A DNA stretch of 64,000 nucleotides from Sphingomonas psychrolutea (GTDB lineage Bacteria; Pseudomonadota; Alphaproteobacteria; Sphingomonadales; Sphingomonadaceae). Positions 20,438 through 29,522 of this stretch are shown here, piece after piece (position 1 is the stretch's first letter; each line of letters opens with the position of its first letter). The stretch spans positions 222,043 through 286,042 of the forward strand of contig NZ_BMDW01000002.1 in NCBI RefSeq assembly GCF_014636175.1, given 5' to 3'. A program made the translations under genes and the position numbers. The notes under the pieces were generated by a model. It was not told where the DNA came from and searched no databases. It was given only the letters and a program-made list of their open reading frames with translations.

Positions 20438-21700
20438 ATGCACGCATCCCTTCCTCCTCAATCTCTACCGGCGACGCGGGCGCTCTCGCGACGCGATCAG
20501 GTCCGTTGGCTCATCCTGTTTGCAGCCGTCGGGATTGGCTTGCTGCTGCTGTGGCTGGCAATTGCGGCGCTGATGCAGCGCGCGCCCGTTATCCCGCCGA
20601 CCACTCCGGCTGGCACGTTGCGGTTGACGGGTGATCAGATGGCCGCCCTGAAAACGGTGCGAGTCGGCTATGCAGCATCCGAAGATCGCACGCTGGCGAG
20701 CGGCGCTATCACGGTCGATGGCGATCGCAGCACACCGGTACTGATGCCCTACGCCGGTCAAATCGTCCGCGTCCTTGCCGACGCCGGACAATATGTCCGA
20801 GCGGGGCAGCCGCTGTTGCTGGTCAAGACGAGCGATTTCGTCGATGCGCGTAGCGCCTTGTTCGTGACGCGCGCGGCGTTTCAGAATGCGCAGGCCCAGC
20901 TCGCGACCGCAACGCGCAATGCCGAGCGACAGCGCCAGATCTTCGAAACCGCCGGCGGTGCACAAAAGGATTTCCTGCAAGCGCAGACCGACTTGATCGC
21001 GGCGCAAGCAACCGCGCGCACGACCGCCGCGGCGCTGGGCGCGGCGCGTGACAAGCTTGCGATCTTGGGCAAGTCGCCGGGCGAGATCGGGCGGCTCGAA
21101 GCGGCCAGCGAAGTTTCCGGGATTCACGACCGCACAACGCTCCACGCACCGATCGCGGGGCTGATCGCGTCGCGTGACGTCTCGGCCGGCCAATATGTCT
21201 CGCAAGGCGGCGACAAGCCGGTGATGACGATCACCGATCCATCGCATGTCTGGCTGATCGCGCAAATCGCCGAAGGCGATGCCAACGCCGTCCATGTCGG
21301 CGACGCGGTCACTGTAACGACTCCCGCCCTGCCCGGTCGGACGTTTCACGCGACGATCGATCTGGTGGGCGCTGCCCTCGACCCCCAAACACATCGCCTT
21401 CCGGTGCGCGCCACCATCGCCAATCCCGACGGTGCGCTCAAACCTCAGATGTTCGCCAGTTTCTCGATCCAGCGGCCGCAACGTGGCACTTCCTTGCGTC
21501 TGCCGGCTGCCGCCGTGATTCACGAAGGCGATCGCGCGCGGGTGTGGGTGGTTCGCCCCGACAGCCTGTTGCAAGCACGAACGATCGTCGCCGGCGACGA
21601 GCAGGACGGTTCGATCGTTATCGTCTCGGGACTCAATCCGGGTGAGCGCGTCGTGACGGCGGGCGCGCTGTTCGTCAACGAGGCGGGCCTGGGCGCGTGA
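20438..21700 (+). CDS. RND efflux membrane-fusion protein (CzcB/CusB type)
   Basis: Periplasmic adaptor of about 420 aa with an N-terminal membrane anchor (WLILFAAVGIGLLLLWLAIAAL). It shows the lipoyl/barrel halves (STPVLMPYAGQIVRVLADAGQYV and TLHAPIAGLIASRDVSAGQYV, in part) flanking a long alpha-hairpin rich in Ala/Gln. ATG codons at 20435 and 20438 are both possible; the second has AGGA at the better spacing. It lacks a His/Met-rich extension, so metal specificity cannot be read. The GTG start of the pump gene overlaps its stop. Confidence 0.88.
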   Translation: MHASLPPQSLPATRALSRRDQVRWLILFAAVGIGLLLLWLAIAALMQRAPVIPPTTPAGTLRLTGDQMAALKTVRVGYAASEDRTLASGAITVDGDRSTPVLMPYAGQIVRVLADAGQYVRAGQPLLLVKTSDFVDARSALFVTRAAFQNAQAQLATATRNAERQRQIFETAGGAQKDFLQAQTDLIAAQATARTTAAALGAARDKLAILGKSPGEIGRLEAASEVSGIHDRTTLHAPIAGLIASRDVSAGQYVSQGGDKPVMTITDPSHVWLIAQIAEGDANAVHVGDAVTVTTPALPGRTFHATIDLVGAALDPQTHRLPVRATIANPDGALKPQMFASFSIQRPQRGTSLRLPAAAVIHEGDRARVWVVRPDSLLQARTIVAGDEQDGSIVIVSGLNPGERVVTAGALFVNEAGLGA

Positions 21701-24700
21701 ACCGCATCGTCGAATTCGCGCTGCGGCAGCGGCTGCTGATCGTCGGCATCTTTGCAGCGATGCTCGTCGCCGGTGCGGTAGGCTTTTGGAACCTCAACAT
21801 CGAGGCCTATCCCGATCCCGTGCCGCCGATGGTCGAGGTCATTACGCAGACCCAAGGCCTTTCGGCCGAAGAGATGGAGCGCAACGTCACCATCCCGATC
21901 GAAGTCGGGATGGCGGGCATTCCGCATTTGACCGCGATCCGCGCGATCTCGCTGTTCGGCCTGTCCGACGTAAAAATCCAGTTCAGTTACGATGTGACCA
22001 ACGATGCGGCAAAGCAGGAGGTCATCAACCGCCTATCGCAATTACCGCCGCTTAGCGGCGGTGCGCAGCCGACGCTCTCGCCGACGAGCCCGGTCGGCGA
22101 AATCTATCGCTACAAGATCAGTGCACCGCCGGGCTATTCGGTGATGGACTTGAAAACCTTGCAAGATTGGGTGTTGCAACGGCGCTTCAAGCGAATTGCC
22201 GGCGTCATCGACGTAACCGGCTGGGGCGGCAAGCTGCGCGCCTATGACGTCGTGATCGATAGCGATCGGCTTGCTGCGCATGGCGTCGCGATCAGCCAGG
22301 TGCTCGCTGCGCTGGGTAAGAGCGACGGCAATGTCGGTGGCCAGACCATCAATTTCGGCGCGCAGTCGGCAATTGTCCGCGGGGTCGGATTAATCCAGTC
22401 GGCAGCAGGGATTGAAAACGTGCTGGTCGGCACCGCCAGCGGCCAGCCGATCCTGTTGAAAGACGTGGCGCACGTCCAGATCGGCAACGCCCCGCGCCTC
22501 GGCATCGCGGGCTATAATAATGAGGACGACATCGTTCAGGGCATCGTGTTGATGCAGCGCGGCGCCAAATCGATGCCGACGATCGAAGCGGTGCAGCAGG
22601 AAGTTACCGACATCAACGAGTCGGGGATCCTGCCGCCCGGCGTCCATCTCGACCGCATCTACGACCGCTCCGATCTCATCCGGCTAACGATCCACACCGT
22701 CCTGGAAAATCTGATCGCTGGGATCGCGCTGATCTTTTTCCTGCAATGGGCCTTTCTCGGCAATCTGCGCAGCGCGATCATCGTCGCGGCGACGATCCCC
22801 TTCGCACTCGCTTTCGCGATCCTGATCCTCGTGCTGCAGGGCGAAAGCGCGAATTTGCTCTCTGTCGGCGCGCTCGATTTCGGGCTGGTAGTCGATGCCA
22901 GCGTCATCATGGTCGAGAACATCTTCCGCCATATGGTCGAGCGCTCAGGTCATGTCGAAAGCGGACGGGGGCACTACACCCCTGCCAGCCGCTTCTCGGC
23001 CGTGCTTGGGGCGACCAGCGAAGTCAGCCGCGGCATTTTCTTCGCCGCCGCCATCATCATCGCCAGCTTCCTGCCGTTATTCACGCTGACCGGTGTGGAG
23101 GGCCATATTTTCGGGCCGATGGCCAAGACCTATGCGTATGCCATCACCGGCGGTCTGATCGCGACGTTCACGGTCGCGCCGGTGCTCGCGACCATGCTGC
23201 TCCCCGACACATTGTCGGAAGCGGAGACTTGGATCGTCTCGCGGCTGCGCCGCTGGTACGAGCCCGCCGCCGCGTTCGCGCTCAGCAATCGCGTGCTCTC
23301 GATCGGCGGCGGCGTGCTGCTTCTTGGCGCCGCAGTGATCGGCATGCGGTCGCTCGGGATCGAGTTCCTCCCACATTTGGAGGAGGGCAATTTGTATATC
23401 CGCGCCAGCCTGCCGCCCTCGATCAGCCTCGAGGCCGGGCAACCCGTCGTGAACGGCGTGCGCCGGATGATCGCCGGGTACCCCGAAGTTGAATCGGTTC
23501 TTTCGGCGCATGGCAGGCCCGATGACGGCACCGATTCGACGGGCTTTTTCAACGCAGAGTTCTTCGTGCCGCTAAAGCCGTTCGGCGATTGGCCCGCCGG
23601 GGTCACCAAAGAGACGCTGACCGCCGAGCTGTCGAAGAAGTTGCAGGCACAATACCGCGGCGTCGATTTTTCCTTCTCCCAATATATCGAGGACAATGTC
23701 GAAGAAGCCGCTTCGGGCGTGAAGGGTGCCAATTCGATCAAGCTGTTCGGCCCGGACCTGGCGACGCTGGAAAAATACGCCGATTCCATCAAGGATCAAA
23801 TGGCGAAGGTGCCGGGTATCGTCGATCTCGGCGTGTTTCAGTCGCTCGGTCAGCCAACGGTGCGGATCGACGTGGATCGCGCTCGTGCCTCGCGCTACGG
23901 CCTGACGCCGGACGACATCAATACGACGGTGGCGGCCGCAATCGGCGGACAGTCGAGCGCGCAGCTCTTTGAAAAGGGCACCGATCGCCACTTTCCGATC
24001 GTGGTTCGGCTAAAGCCAGAACAACGCGACGGCATCGATGCAATCCGCCGCATCACCATCGGCGCGCCCGCGCCGAACGGTTCGGGAACGATCCAAGTGC
24101 CCTTGTCCGAAGTCGCCGATGTGAAGCTCACGTCAGGCGCGTCGTTCATCTATCGCGAGCATCAGGAGCGCTACATCCCGATCAAATTCTCGGTGCGCGG
24201 GCGCGATCTCGGCGGTGCGGTCGCGGAGGCGCGAGCGCGGATATCCCGCAACGTCCAGTTGCCCTCAGGCTATCATCTCGAATGGGCCGGTGAACTCGAC
24301 AATCTCAACAATGCGGTCGCCCGCCTCGAAATCGTTGTGCCGATCAGCTTGTTGCTGATTCTGCTCCTACTGTACGCCAATTTCGGCTCGATCCGCGACA
24401 GTCTGTTGGCCTTTTCGGCGATCCCGATGGCGATCATCGGCGGCGTCCTCGCGCTGGCGCTGACCGGGACAGCGTTCAGTATTTCGTCTGCAATCGGCTT
24501 CGTCGCGCTATTCGGCATCGCGGTGATGGACGGAATCCTGGTGGTCACCACGTACAATCAAGCGATCGACGAGCATGCCGACCGGCAAGCCGCGCTGGCG
24601 ACGACCGTCCGTCACAGTTTGCGCCCGGTCGTGATGACATGCCTGGTCGCTGCGATCGGCCTGCTGCCAGCGGCTTTGTCAAACGGGATCGGTAGCCAGG

Positions 24701-24888
24701 TCCAGAAGCCGCTCGCGCTGGTTGTCGTCGGCGGCATGACACTGGCGCCTCTGTTGATCCTGCTGCTGCTGCCGGTGTTGATCGATCGATTCTCGCGGCG
24801 GGTGAAGCCCGAAGATCGTGGCGCACACGGACGTGACGTCGGACATCATCCGACGCAAGGTATGGATTCTCAGGAGACGCCGGCATGA
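21697..24888 (+). CDS. czcA: CzcA/CusA-type heavy-metal efflux RND pump
   Basis: A 1063-aa proton-driven inner-membrane RND transporter of the heavy-metal efflux class. The first helix and the family opening SLFGLSDVKIQFSYDVTND are present. Transmembrane helix 4 carries the HME signature region SVGALDFGLVVDASVIMVEN with two intramembrane Asp residues; the usual DGA is DAS here. The C-terminal half ends with helices VVVGGMTLAPLLILLLLPVL. It starts with GTG inside the GTGA overlap with the adaptor gene, and its end overlaps the outer-membrane factor gene (ATGA). The family is clear; the exported metal or drug is unknown. Confidence 0.9.
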   Translation: MNRIVEFALRQRLLIVGIFAAMLVAGAVGFWNLNIEAYPDPVPPMVEVITQTQGLSAEEMERNVTIPIEVGMAGIPHLTAIRAISLFGLSDVKIQFSYDVTNDAAKQEVINRLSQLPPLSGGAQPTLSPTSPVGEIYRYKISAPPGYSVMDLKTLQDWVLQRRFKRIAGVIDVTGWGGKLRAYDVVIDSDRLAAHGVAISQVLAALGKSDGNVGGQTINFGAQSAIVRGVGLIQSAAGIENVLVGTASGQPILLKDVAHVQIGNAPRLGIAGYNNEDDIVQGIVLMQRGAKSMPTIEAVQQEVTDINESGILPPGVHLDRIYDRSDLIRLTIHTVLENLIAGIALIFFLQWAFLGNLRSAIIVAATIPFALAFAILILVLQGESANLLSVGALDFGLVVDASVIMVENIFRHMVERSGHVESGRGHYTPASRFSAVLGATSEVSRGIFFAAAIIIASFLPLFTLTGVEGHIFGPMAKTYAYAITGGLIATFTVAPVLATMLLPDTLSEAETWIVSRLRRWYEPAAAFALSNRVLSIGGGVLLLGAAVIGMRSLGIEFLPHLEEGNLYIRASLPPSISLEAGQPVVNGVRRMIAGYPEVESVLSAHGRPDDGTDSTGFFNAEFFVPLKPFGDWPAGVTKETLTAELSKKLQAQYRGVDFSFSQYIEDNVEEAASGVKGANSIKLFGPDLATLEKYADSIKDQMAKVPGIVDLGVFQSLGQPTVRIDVDRARASRYGLTPDDINTTVAAAIGGQSSAQLFEKGTDRHFPIVVRLKPEQRDGIDAIRRITIGAPAPNGSGTIQVPLSEVADVKLTSGASFIYREHQERYIPIKFSVRGRDLGGAVAEARARISRNVQLPSGYHLEWAGELDNLNNAVARLEIVVPISLLLILLLLYANFGSIRDSLLAFSAIPMAIIGGVLALALTGTAFSISSAIGFVALFGIAVMDGILVVTTYNQAIDEHADRQAALATTVRHSLRPVVMTCLVAAIGLLPAALSNGIGSQVQKPLALVVVGGMTLAPLLILLLLPVLIDRFSRRVKPEDRGAHGRDVGHHPTQGMDSQETPA

Positions 24889-26315
24889 AGCGCTGGGAGC
24901 TCCCACTTTTCGCAACGGTGCCGATGCTTTTGGGGTGCGCGGTCGGGCCGCGCACTCAGGACGCCTACGCGGTGCTACCACCGCCCACCCAGCCACAACG
25001 TCTGGCCCCTCGCGCCGGACCTGAGCAAATCACGCATGATACCGAAGTGGCACAGGCGTGGTGGCAGGCGTTCGCCTCGCCCGAACTCGACGCGTTGGTG
25101 GACGACGCGTTACACCACGCGACCGACCTTTCCATGGCCGATGCGGCCTTGCGTCAGGCGCGCGAACAAGCAGGGGCGGTCGCCGGATCGGCCTTGCCGC
25201 AAGTCGACGCAAGCTTTCAGACGCAACGTGCCCGCGTCTCCAATACGCTCGCTCCAGCGGTGACCGATGCCACGCAATATCTCTACACGTTGCACACCGC
25301 GCAAGTTACCGTCAGCTATGGCCCGGACGTGTTCGGCGGGAACCGCGCGCGAATCCGCTCGGCGCGGGCCGCGGCCGATGTCGCGCAATACCGGCGCGAC
25401 GCGGCGCGGGCGATGGTGGTCGCCAATCTGATCGCTGCGGTGATCCAGCGCGCCTCGCTCGCCGATCAAATCGACGCGGCACAGGCAAGCGTGTCGATCA
25501 ATCAAGATATCCTGCAAAACCAGCTGCGGCGGCAGCGGCTCGGCGCGATCGGTGCCGCCGATATCGCCACGCAGGAGACAGCGCTCGCCACGGCAGAGGC
25601 CGCCCTGCCATCGCTGGTCCGCGCAGAAGCGCATCAACGCGTGCTCATCGGCACGTTGCTTGGTCGGGCGGCTGGGAGCGATCTGCCGCCCTTGCCAAGT
25701 CTTCGCGCGCTGGCCTTGCCGCATGATGTGCCACTGGCGCTGCCGTCCGAGCTCGTTGCGCGCCGCCCGGACGTGCGTGCCGCCCGCGCGCAACTCGAAG
25801 GCGCTGGCGCCGATGTCGGGGTCGCGATCGCCGCGCGATTGCCGAACTTTCAATTAAGCGCGAGCGGCGGCGGCGCGGCACAGCATGTCTTCGACCTGTT
25901 CCAGAACGGCAATCCGTTCTGGACGCTCCTCGGCGCGGTGGCGCAGCCGATCTTCCACGGTGGAGCACTGCGCCATCAGCAACGCGCGGCGGAAGCGGCA
26001 CTTGACGGGGCAAAGGCGCAATATCGGGCATCTGTTCTCCAGGCGTTTGGCGACGTATCCGACGCTCTGACCGGGCTTCGTACCGATGCAGACGCGCTCG
26101 ATGCCGCAGTGCGAGCCAGCGACGCTTCGGCGCATGCGCTCGGCTATATCCGGCGACAATTGGCGCTGGGCGATGTCGGCACGCTGGCCTTGCTCAACGC
26201 CTCATCCGCCGATGCGCAAGCGCGCGTGCAGCTCATCCAGGCGCGGGCGGCCCGTCTGAGTGATACCGTTGCAATGTTTCAAGCTGCCGGTGGCGGCGTT
26301 GTTGGAGAGCGATAA
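24885..26315 (+). CDS. Outer-membrane efflux lipoprotein (NodT/CzcC type)
   Basis: A 476-aa TolC-family channel. The lipobox MLLGC at residues 14-18 predicts a lipid-anchored mature protein. Two OEP repeats follow, including PDVRAARAQLEGAGADVGVAIAARLPNF (in part) and a C-terminal half with the periodic Ala/Gln pattern of the coiled-coil barrel. It completes the tripartite pump with the two preceding genes; start and stop overlap both neighbours. Confidence 0.88.
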   Translation: MKRWELPLFATVPMLLGCAVGPRTQDAYAVLPPPTQPQRLAPRAGPEQITHDTEVAQAWWQAFASPELDALVDDALHHATDLSMADAALRQAREQAGAVAGSALPQVDASFQTQRARVSNTLAPAVTDATQYLYTLHTAQVTVSYGPDVFGGNRARIRSARAAADVAQYRRDAARAMVVANLIAAVIQRASLADQIDAAQASVSINQDILQNQLRRQRLGAIGAADIATQETALATAEAALPSLVRAEAHQRVLIGTLLGRAAGSDLPPLPSLRALALPHDVPLALPSELVARRPDVRAARAQLEGAGADVGVAIAARLPNFQLSASGGGAAQHVFDLFQNGNPFWTLLGAVAQPIFHGGALRHQQRAAEAALDGAKAQYRASVLQAFGDVSDALTGLRTDADALDAAVRASDASAHALGYIRRQLALGDVGTLALLNASSADAQARVQLIQARAARLSDTVAMFQAAGGGVVGER

Positions 26316-26956
26316 TGGGCGGGCCGATCGGAGCGACCAGCGGCAGTTTTATCCTGATGGGGGCGGCCTTGGTGTTGAGCGGCCGGGTTGACGACAAGAC
26401 GGTCCGCGTTGCGATCGCGCCGGGCACGTGGACTTCGGCCATCGACCCCGCCTTATCGGATTGGATCAAAGCCCGTCACGGAAGTTCGGACCTGAAGATC
26501 CACCTCCGCGCTGAGACCTTTCACGCCCAGGTTGCGGCAGTCGAAGCGCAACCGAGCGAAAGCGCACAGATCCGACTGGGCCAGGATGTGCTCGGCGAAA
26601 ATCCGATCGAGATCGATTTCGCGCACCACGCACTGCAGCCGCTCTCGGCGAGCGAGGCGACCCATTTTGAGCGCCGCTCGAACCCGATCACCCTCCGCCG
26701 CGAGCCGGACGGCAGCCTGTCCGTCGCGCTCGCGGCGGCAAGTGGCGCTCCGGTGCGTGCCATGCTCGACCTGTCCCGGGCAACCGGCGTGGCCATGCCG
26801 GGATTGGCTGCGGGGAGCCCGGTAACGGTCGGAGGGGTCGCGTTCGCGAATGTCGATTTGAGCGATGGACCAAAACCAATCGTCGGCCTCTACGCATTCC
26901 GGCATGTCCGCGTGATTTTCGATCTGGGGCACGACCGCATCTGGGTGCACCGCTGA
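26315..26956 (+). CDS. Protein resembling a two-lobed retropepsin with lost catalytic motifs
   Basis: A 213-aa protein whose ATG overlaps the last base of the outer-membrane channel gene. I see two similar halves. Each begins with a strand like VRVAIAPGTW or VRAMLDLSRATG, where aspartic proteases have DTG, and each ends like VLGENPIEIDFAHHALQPL or IVGLYAFRHVRVIFDLGHDRIWV, as in retropepsin-like aspartyl protease domains. The first half has no Asp at the active-site position and the second has DLS, so proteolytic activity is doubtful. There is no signal peptide. It is probably an accessory of the efflux operon. The fold assignment is pattern-based and tentative. Confidence 0.5.
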   Translation: MGGPIGATSGSFILMGAALVLSGRVDDKTVRVAIAPGTWTSAIDPALSDWIKARHGSSDLKIHLRAETFHAQVAAVEAQPSESAQIRLGQDVLGENPIEIDFAHHALQPLSASEATHFERRSNPITLRREPDGSLSVALAAASGAPVRAMLDLSRATGVAMPGLAAGSPVTVGGVAFANVDLSDGPKPIVGLYAFRHVRVIFDLGHDRIWVHR

Positions 26957-27000
26957 GCGCAGCGCGAACCCCGATAGTATTGAGACGATAGGACAGCGGC

Positions 27001-27564
27001 ATGCCTGAGGACGATTACGATATTCGCGGCGCCCATGAGGAGGCTGTCGAAGAGCATGCGCGCCATCACGAACCGCTGAGCCAAAGGATCGCGCTTTTTT
27101 CGGCCGTGCTCGCCACGCTCGGCGCGATCGTCAGCTTTCTTGGCGGGCACACCCAGAACGACGCGCTTTATTACAAGAATGAAGCGGTGCTGATGAAGGC
27201 GCGGGCATCTGACAGCTGGGCCTATTACCAAGCGGAGGATATCAAGCGCCATCTCTCGGAGGCGATCGCTACGTTGGCCCCGGCGTCCGCAAACGCAGGC
27301 GCTGCCTACGCGAAAAAGTACGCGGACCGTGCTCGAGCCTTGCGTACCAAGGCAGAAGCCTATGACCGTAAATCCGAGGACGCCGACGCCGAGTCTCGGC
27401 GTGCCTTGTCACCTCACACCAAGCTCGCGATCGCCATGACCTTCATCCAGGTTGCGATTGCGCTGGCGTCGATTACCGCTCTTACCAAACGCCGCTGGTT
27501 GCTGTGGGGCGCGGGTGGGTCAGCGGCGGTTGGGGTTTTGCTCAGCATCATCGCCTGGTTGTGA
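27001..27564 (+). CDS. DUF4337-type membrane protein
   Basis: A 187-aa protein with a charged His/Glu-rich N-terminus (EEAVEEHARHHEPL), a membrane segment at about residues 28-45, a soluble helical middle containing the family word DSWAYYQAEDIKRHLSE, and two C-terminal membrane helices (140-160 and 168-186). This layout matches DUF4337 proteins of unknown function. It follows the efflux operon by 44 bases, possibly within the same transcript. The His/Glu-rich tail might bind metal, which would fit the neighbours, but that is inference. Confidence 0.75.
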   Translation: MPEDDYDIRGAHEEAVEEHARHHEPLSQRIALFSAVLATLGAIVSFLGGHTQNDALYYKNEAVLMKARASDSWAYYQAEDIKRHLSEAIATLAPASANAGAAYAKKYADRARALRTKAEAYDRKSEDADAESRRALSPHTKLAIAMTFIQVAIALASITALTKRRWLLWGAGGSAAVGVLLSIIAWL

Positions 27565-27760
27565 CCGGCGGGGAAATTCGGCGCAGCGTGACAGTATCGA
27601 CGAGTGTCGACATGGTTCGTCCCGCATAACAGCAATATTGCCGGTCCCACCACTTTTAGCCCAGACGATCACGATCGTCCGGGTGGGTCGAGCGTCCTCT
27701 CATCAGCAATTTGATCTTCTTGGGGTTCGCCCTGCTTTGAGGGCAAAGTCGAACAGCTTA

Positions 27761-29218
27761 TCAGGGTTCCAACGGGCTGCCGCGTCTCAAACCCCATCGC
27801 TTGATATTCACCAACCCGGCATCAACGCAATTTTTGTTCTCACCGCGCACCAATTGCAGAACCATCAACCCGGTGACTAAGAGACCAGAAATCGGCAGCA
27901 ATCCAGCACGTTGCGAACCGGTCGCGGCCGTCGCGAGCTGGACCAGAAGCGGCCCCAGCCACATGGTTGCGGATCCTGCGATGACGAACAGTCCAAAGAA
28001 AACTCCAACCTTGTGCGCAGGCACGACACGCGTGAGCATCGTCCGGCTTGAGGCGTATGCCGCAGTGACGGTGACGGCACCGAGCATACCACATGCGATC
28101 AGTCCAAGTTCGGGGGCGGTGCGGAACATCGGGCCGCTCCAGATCGTCGCTTGCGTGATTGTATCGTACGGCTGATAAAATAGCAGCGCCTTGGTATTGC
28201 CGAGCGACAGCAGCTGCGAGATGACGACGCCGCAGATTTCGAACGTTAGCGCGCGTTTTGGTCCGATCCGCCCATCAAGCCAGCCGGCCAGCAACCCACC
28301 GCCGACCGCGAACACGCACAGGATCATGCCGTAAGCGAGGAGTTCTAGCGACTGCCATCCCATCACGCCCGCGGCATAGACGCCGCTGAAGATCAGGATT
28401 CCGGTCAGCCCATCGGTGAACAGCAGCGTCGCGCCGAGATAAACGAGCCCATCGCGGTGCCCCCGTGCTTCGAGCACCAGCGATTTCAGATCGGCCAGCG
28501 CCAGCCGGATTGCGGCAGCGAAGCGAACGCCGGTGCGGGCGACATCCGGCACGAACGCCAGCAACGGAAGGGTTCCGAGTGCCAGCGCGAGCGCGGCAAG
28601 TACAGGCACGATGCGGTCCTGCTGGTGGCTCGCGACATCCAACTCGAACAGCGGCGCGGTCGGCACAAAGCTCCACGCGACCTTGCCGGGGAGCGCGAAC
28701 CCCCATAGCACGAACGCCAGCATTCCAACCGAAACGAAGTTGCCGAATGCAAGCGCCAGTCCCGAAGCCGCGCCTGCGTGCCGCGCCCCGGCTGCTGGCA
28801 GCAGCAGCGCGTTGTGCAAGATCTGGGTATAAGCGAACAATCCGCCGAGCGCCGCAAGGATCGCGATGATAATGCCGACCGAAAGCCCGGTGCCGCCCGG
28901 CTTGGCCCACCAAAGTGCGAGCATCAATGGGAGCATGAGCGCGACGGTGGCAATCAGCCATGGCTTGCGAGGTCCCATCCGGTCGACCACGGCACCGAGT
29001 AACGGTGCGGTCAGCGCGACGATCCAACCCGCATATTTCGCGCCGCTCGCGACCAGCTCCTGCCCATGCACCGGATCGGCGATGATGCTGGTGACCAGAT
29101 ACGGCACGAACACGTAGATCGTGACCAGGATGATGTAGGGATCGCGACCACCCTGGAACAGCGCCCAGCACCATGCGGCCCTGCCGAGTTTCGCGTTCTG
29201 AACGGTGGCGATGGTCAC
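27761..29218 (-). CDS. MFS transporter of the Atg22/UMF1 type
   Basis: A 485-aa twelve-helix transporter. The N-terminus AAWCWALFQGGRDPYIILVTIYVFVPYL (in part) and the loop motif DRMGPRKPWL (MFS motif A variant) fit the UMF1/Atg22-like branch of the major facilitator superfamily. It starts with GTG. It lies downstream of, and on the same strand as, the aldehyde dehydrogenase, short-chain dehydrogenase and monooxygenase genes, so it may import or export a metabolite of that route. The substrate cannot be read. Confidence 0.8.
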   Translation of the reverse strand: MTIATVQNAKLGRAAWCWALFQGGRDPYIILVTIYVFVPYLVTSIIADPVHGQELVASGAKYAGWIVALTAPLLGAVVDRMGPRKPWLIATVALMLPLMLALWWAKPGGTGLSVGIIIAILAALGGLFAYTQILHNALLLPAAGARHAGAASGLALAFGNFVSVGMLAFVLWGFALPGKVAWSFVPTAPLFELDVASHQQDRIVPVLAALALALGTLPLLAFVPDVARTGVRFAAAIRLALADLKSLVLEARGHRDGLVYLGATLLFTDGLTGILIFSGVYAAGVMGWQSLELLAYGMILCVFAVGGGLLAGWLDGRIGPKRALTFEICGVVISQLLSLGNTKALLFYQPYDTITQATIWSGPMFRTAPELGLIACGMLGAVTVTAAYASSRTMLTRVVPAHKVGVFFGLFVIAGSATMWLGPLLVQLATAATGSQRAGLLPISGLLVTGLMVLQLVRGENKNCVDAGLVNIKRWGLRRGSPLEP

Positions 29219-29522
29219 TCTCCGTGCTTGTCGGATAGCAGCCGGGCGAGCGTGTCAGCCTCGTCGGCAAACCATCGCTGGTTGGGGACTGCAATTCGCT
29301 CGACCCTGCGCTTGAGAAGTGCGCTCGATCCCAAAGTCACAGGATGCCTCGGAGCGAGGCGGCCGCGATCCCTTGCGACGGGTTGGACACATTGCGCGCA
29401 TCGAAAAATGCGATCAGCGAACTCCCCGTAGCCGGGGTCCAATGTCCACGCATATTCACCCGGAAAAGACCGCGCGCTGCATCTGTGCCGATGTCGAAGT
29501 GCCCGCTTTGCCGGTCATCAGC
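29219..29522 (-). other. Gap between transporter and aldehyde dehydrogenase genes; possible coding remnant
   Basis: About 300 bases. A minus-strand frame (from about 29442, TTG start, to a stop at 29215) overlaps the GTG of the transporter gene and ends in the natural-looking stretch RRVERIAVPNQRWFADEADTLARLL. A second minus-strand frame upstream reads SLIAFFDARNVSNPSQGIAAASLRGIL before its stop. The switch between frames suggests the 3' end of a decayed gene rather than an intact one. I cannot name it. Confidence 0.3.
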
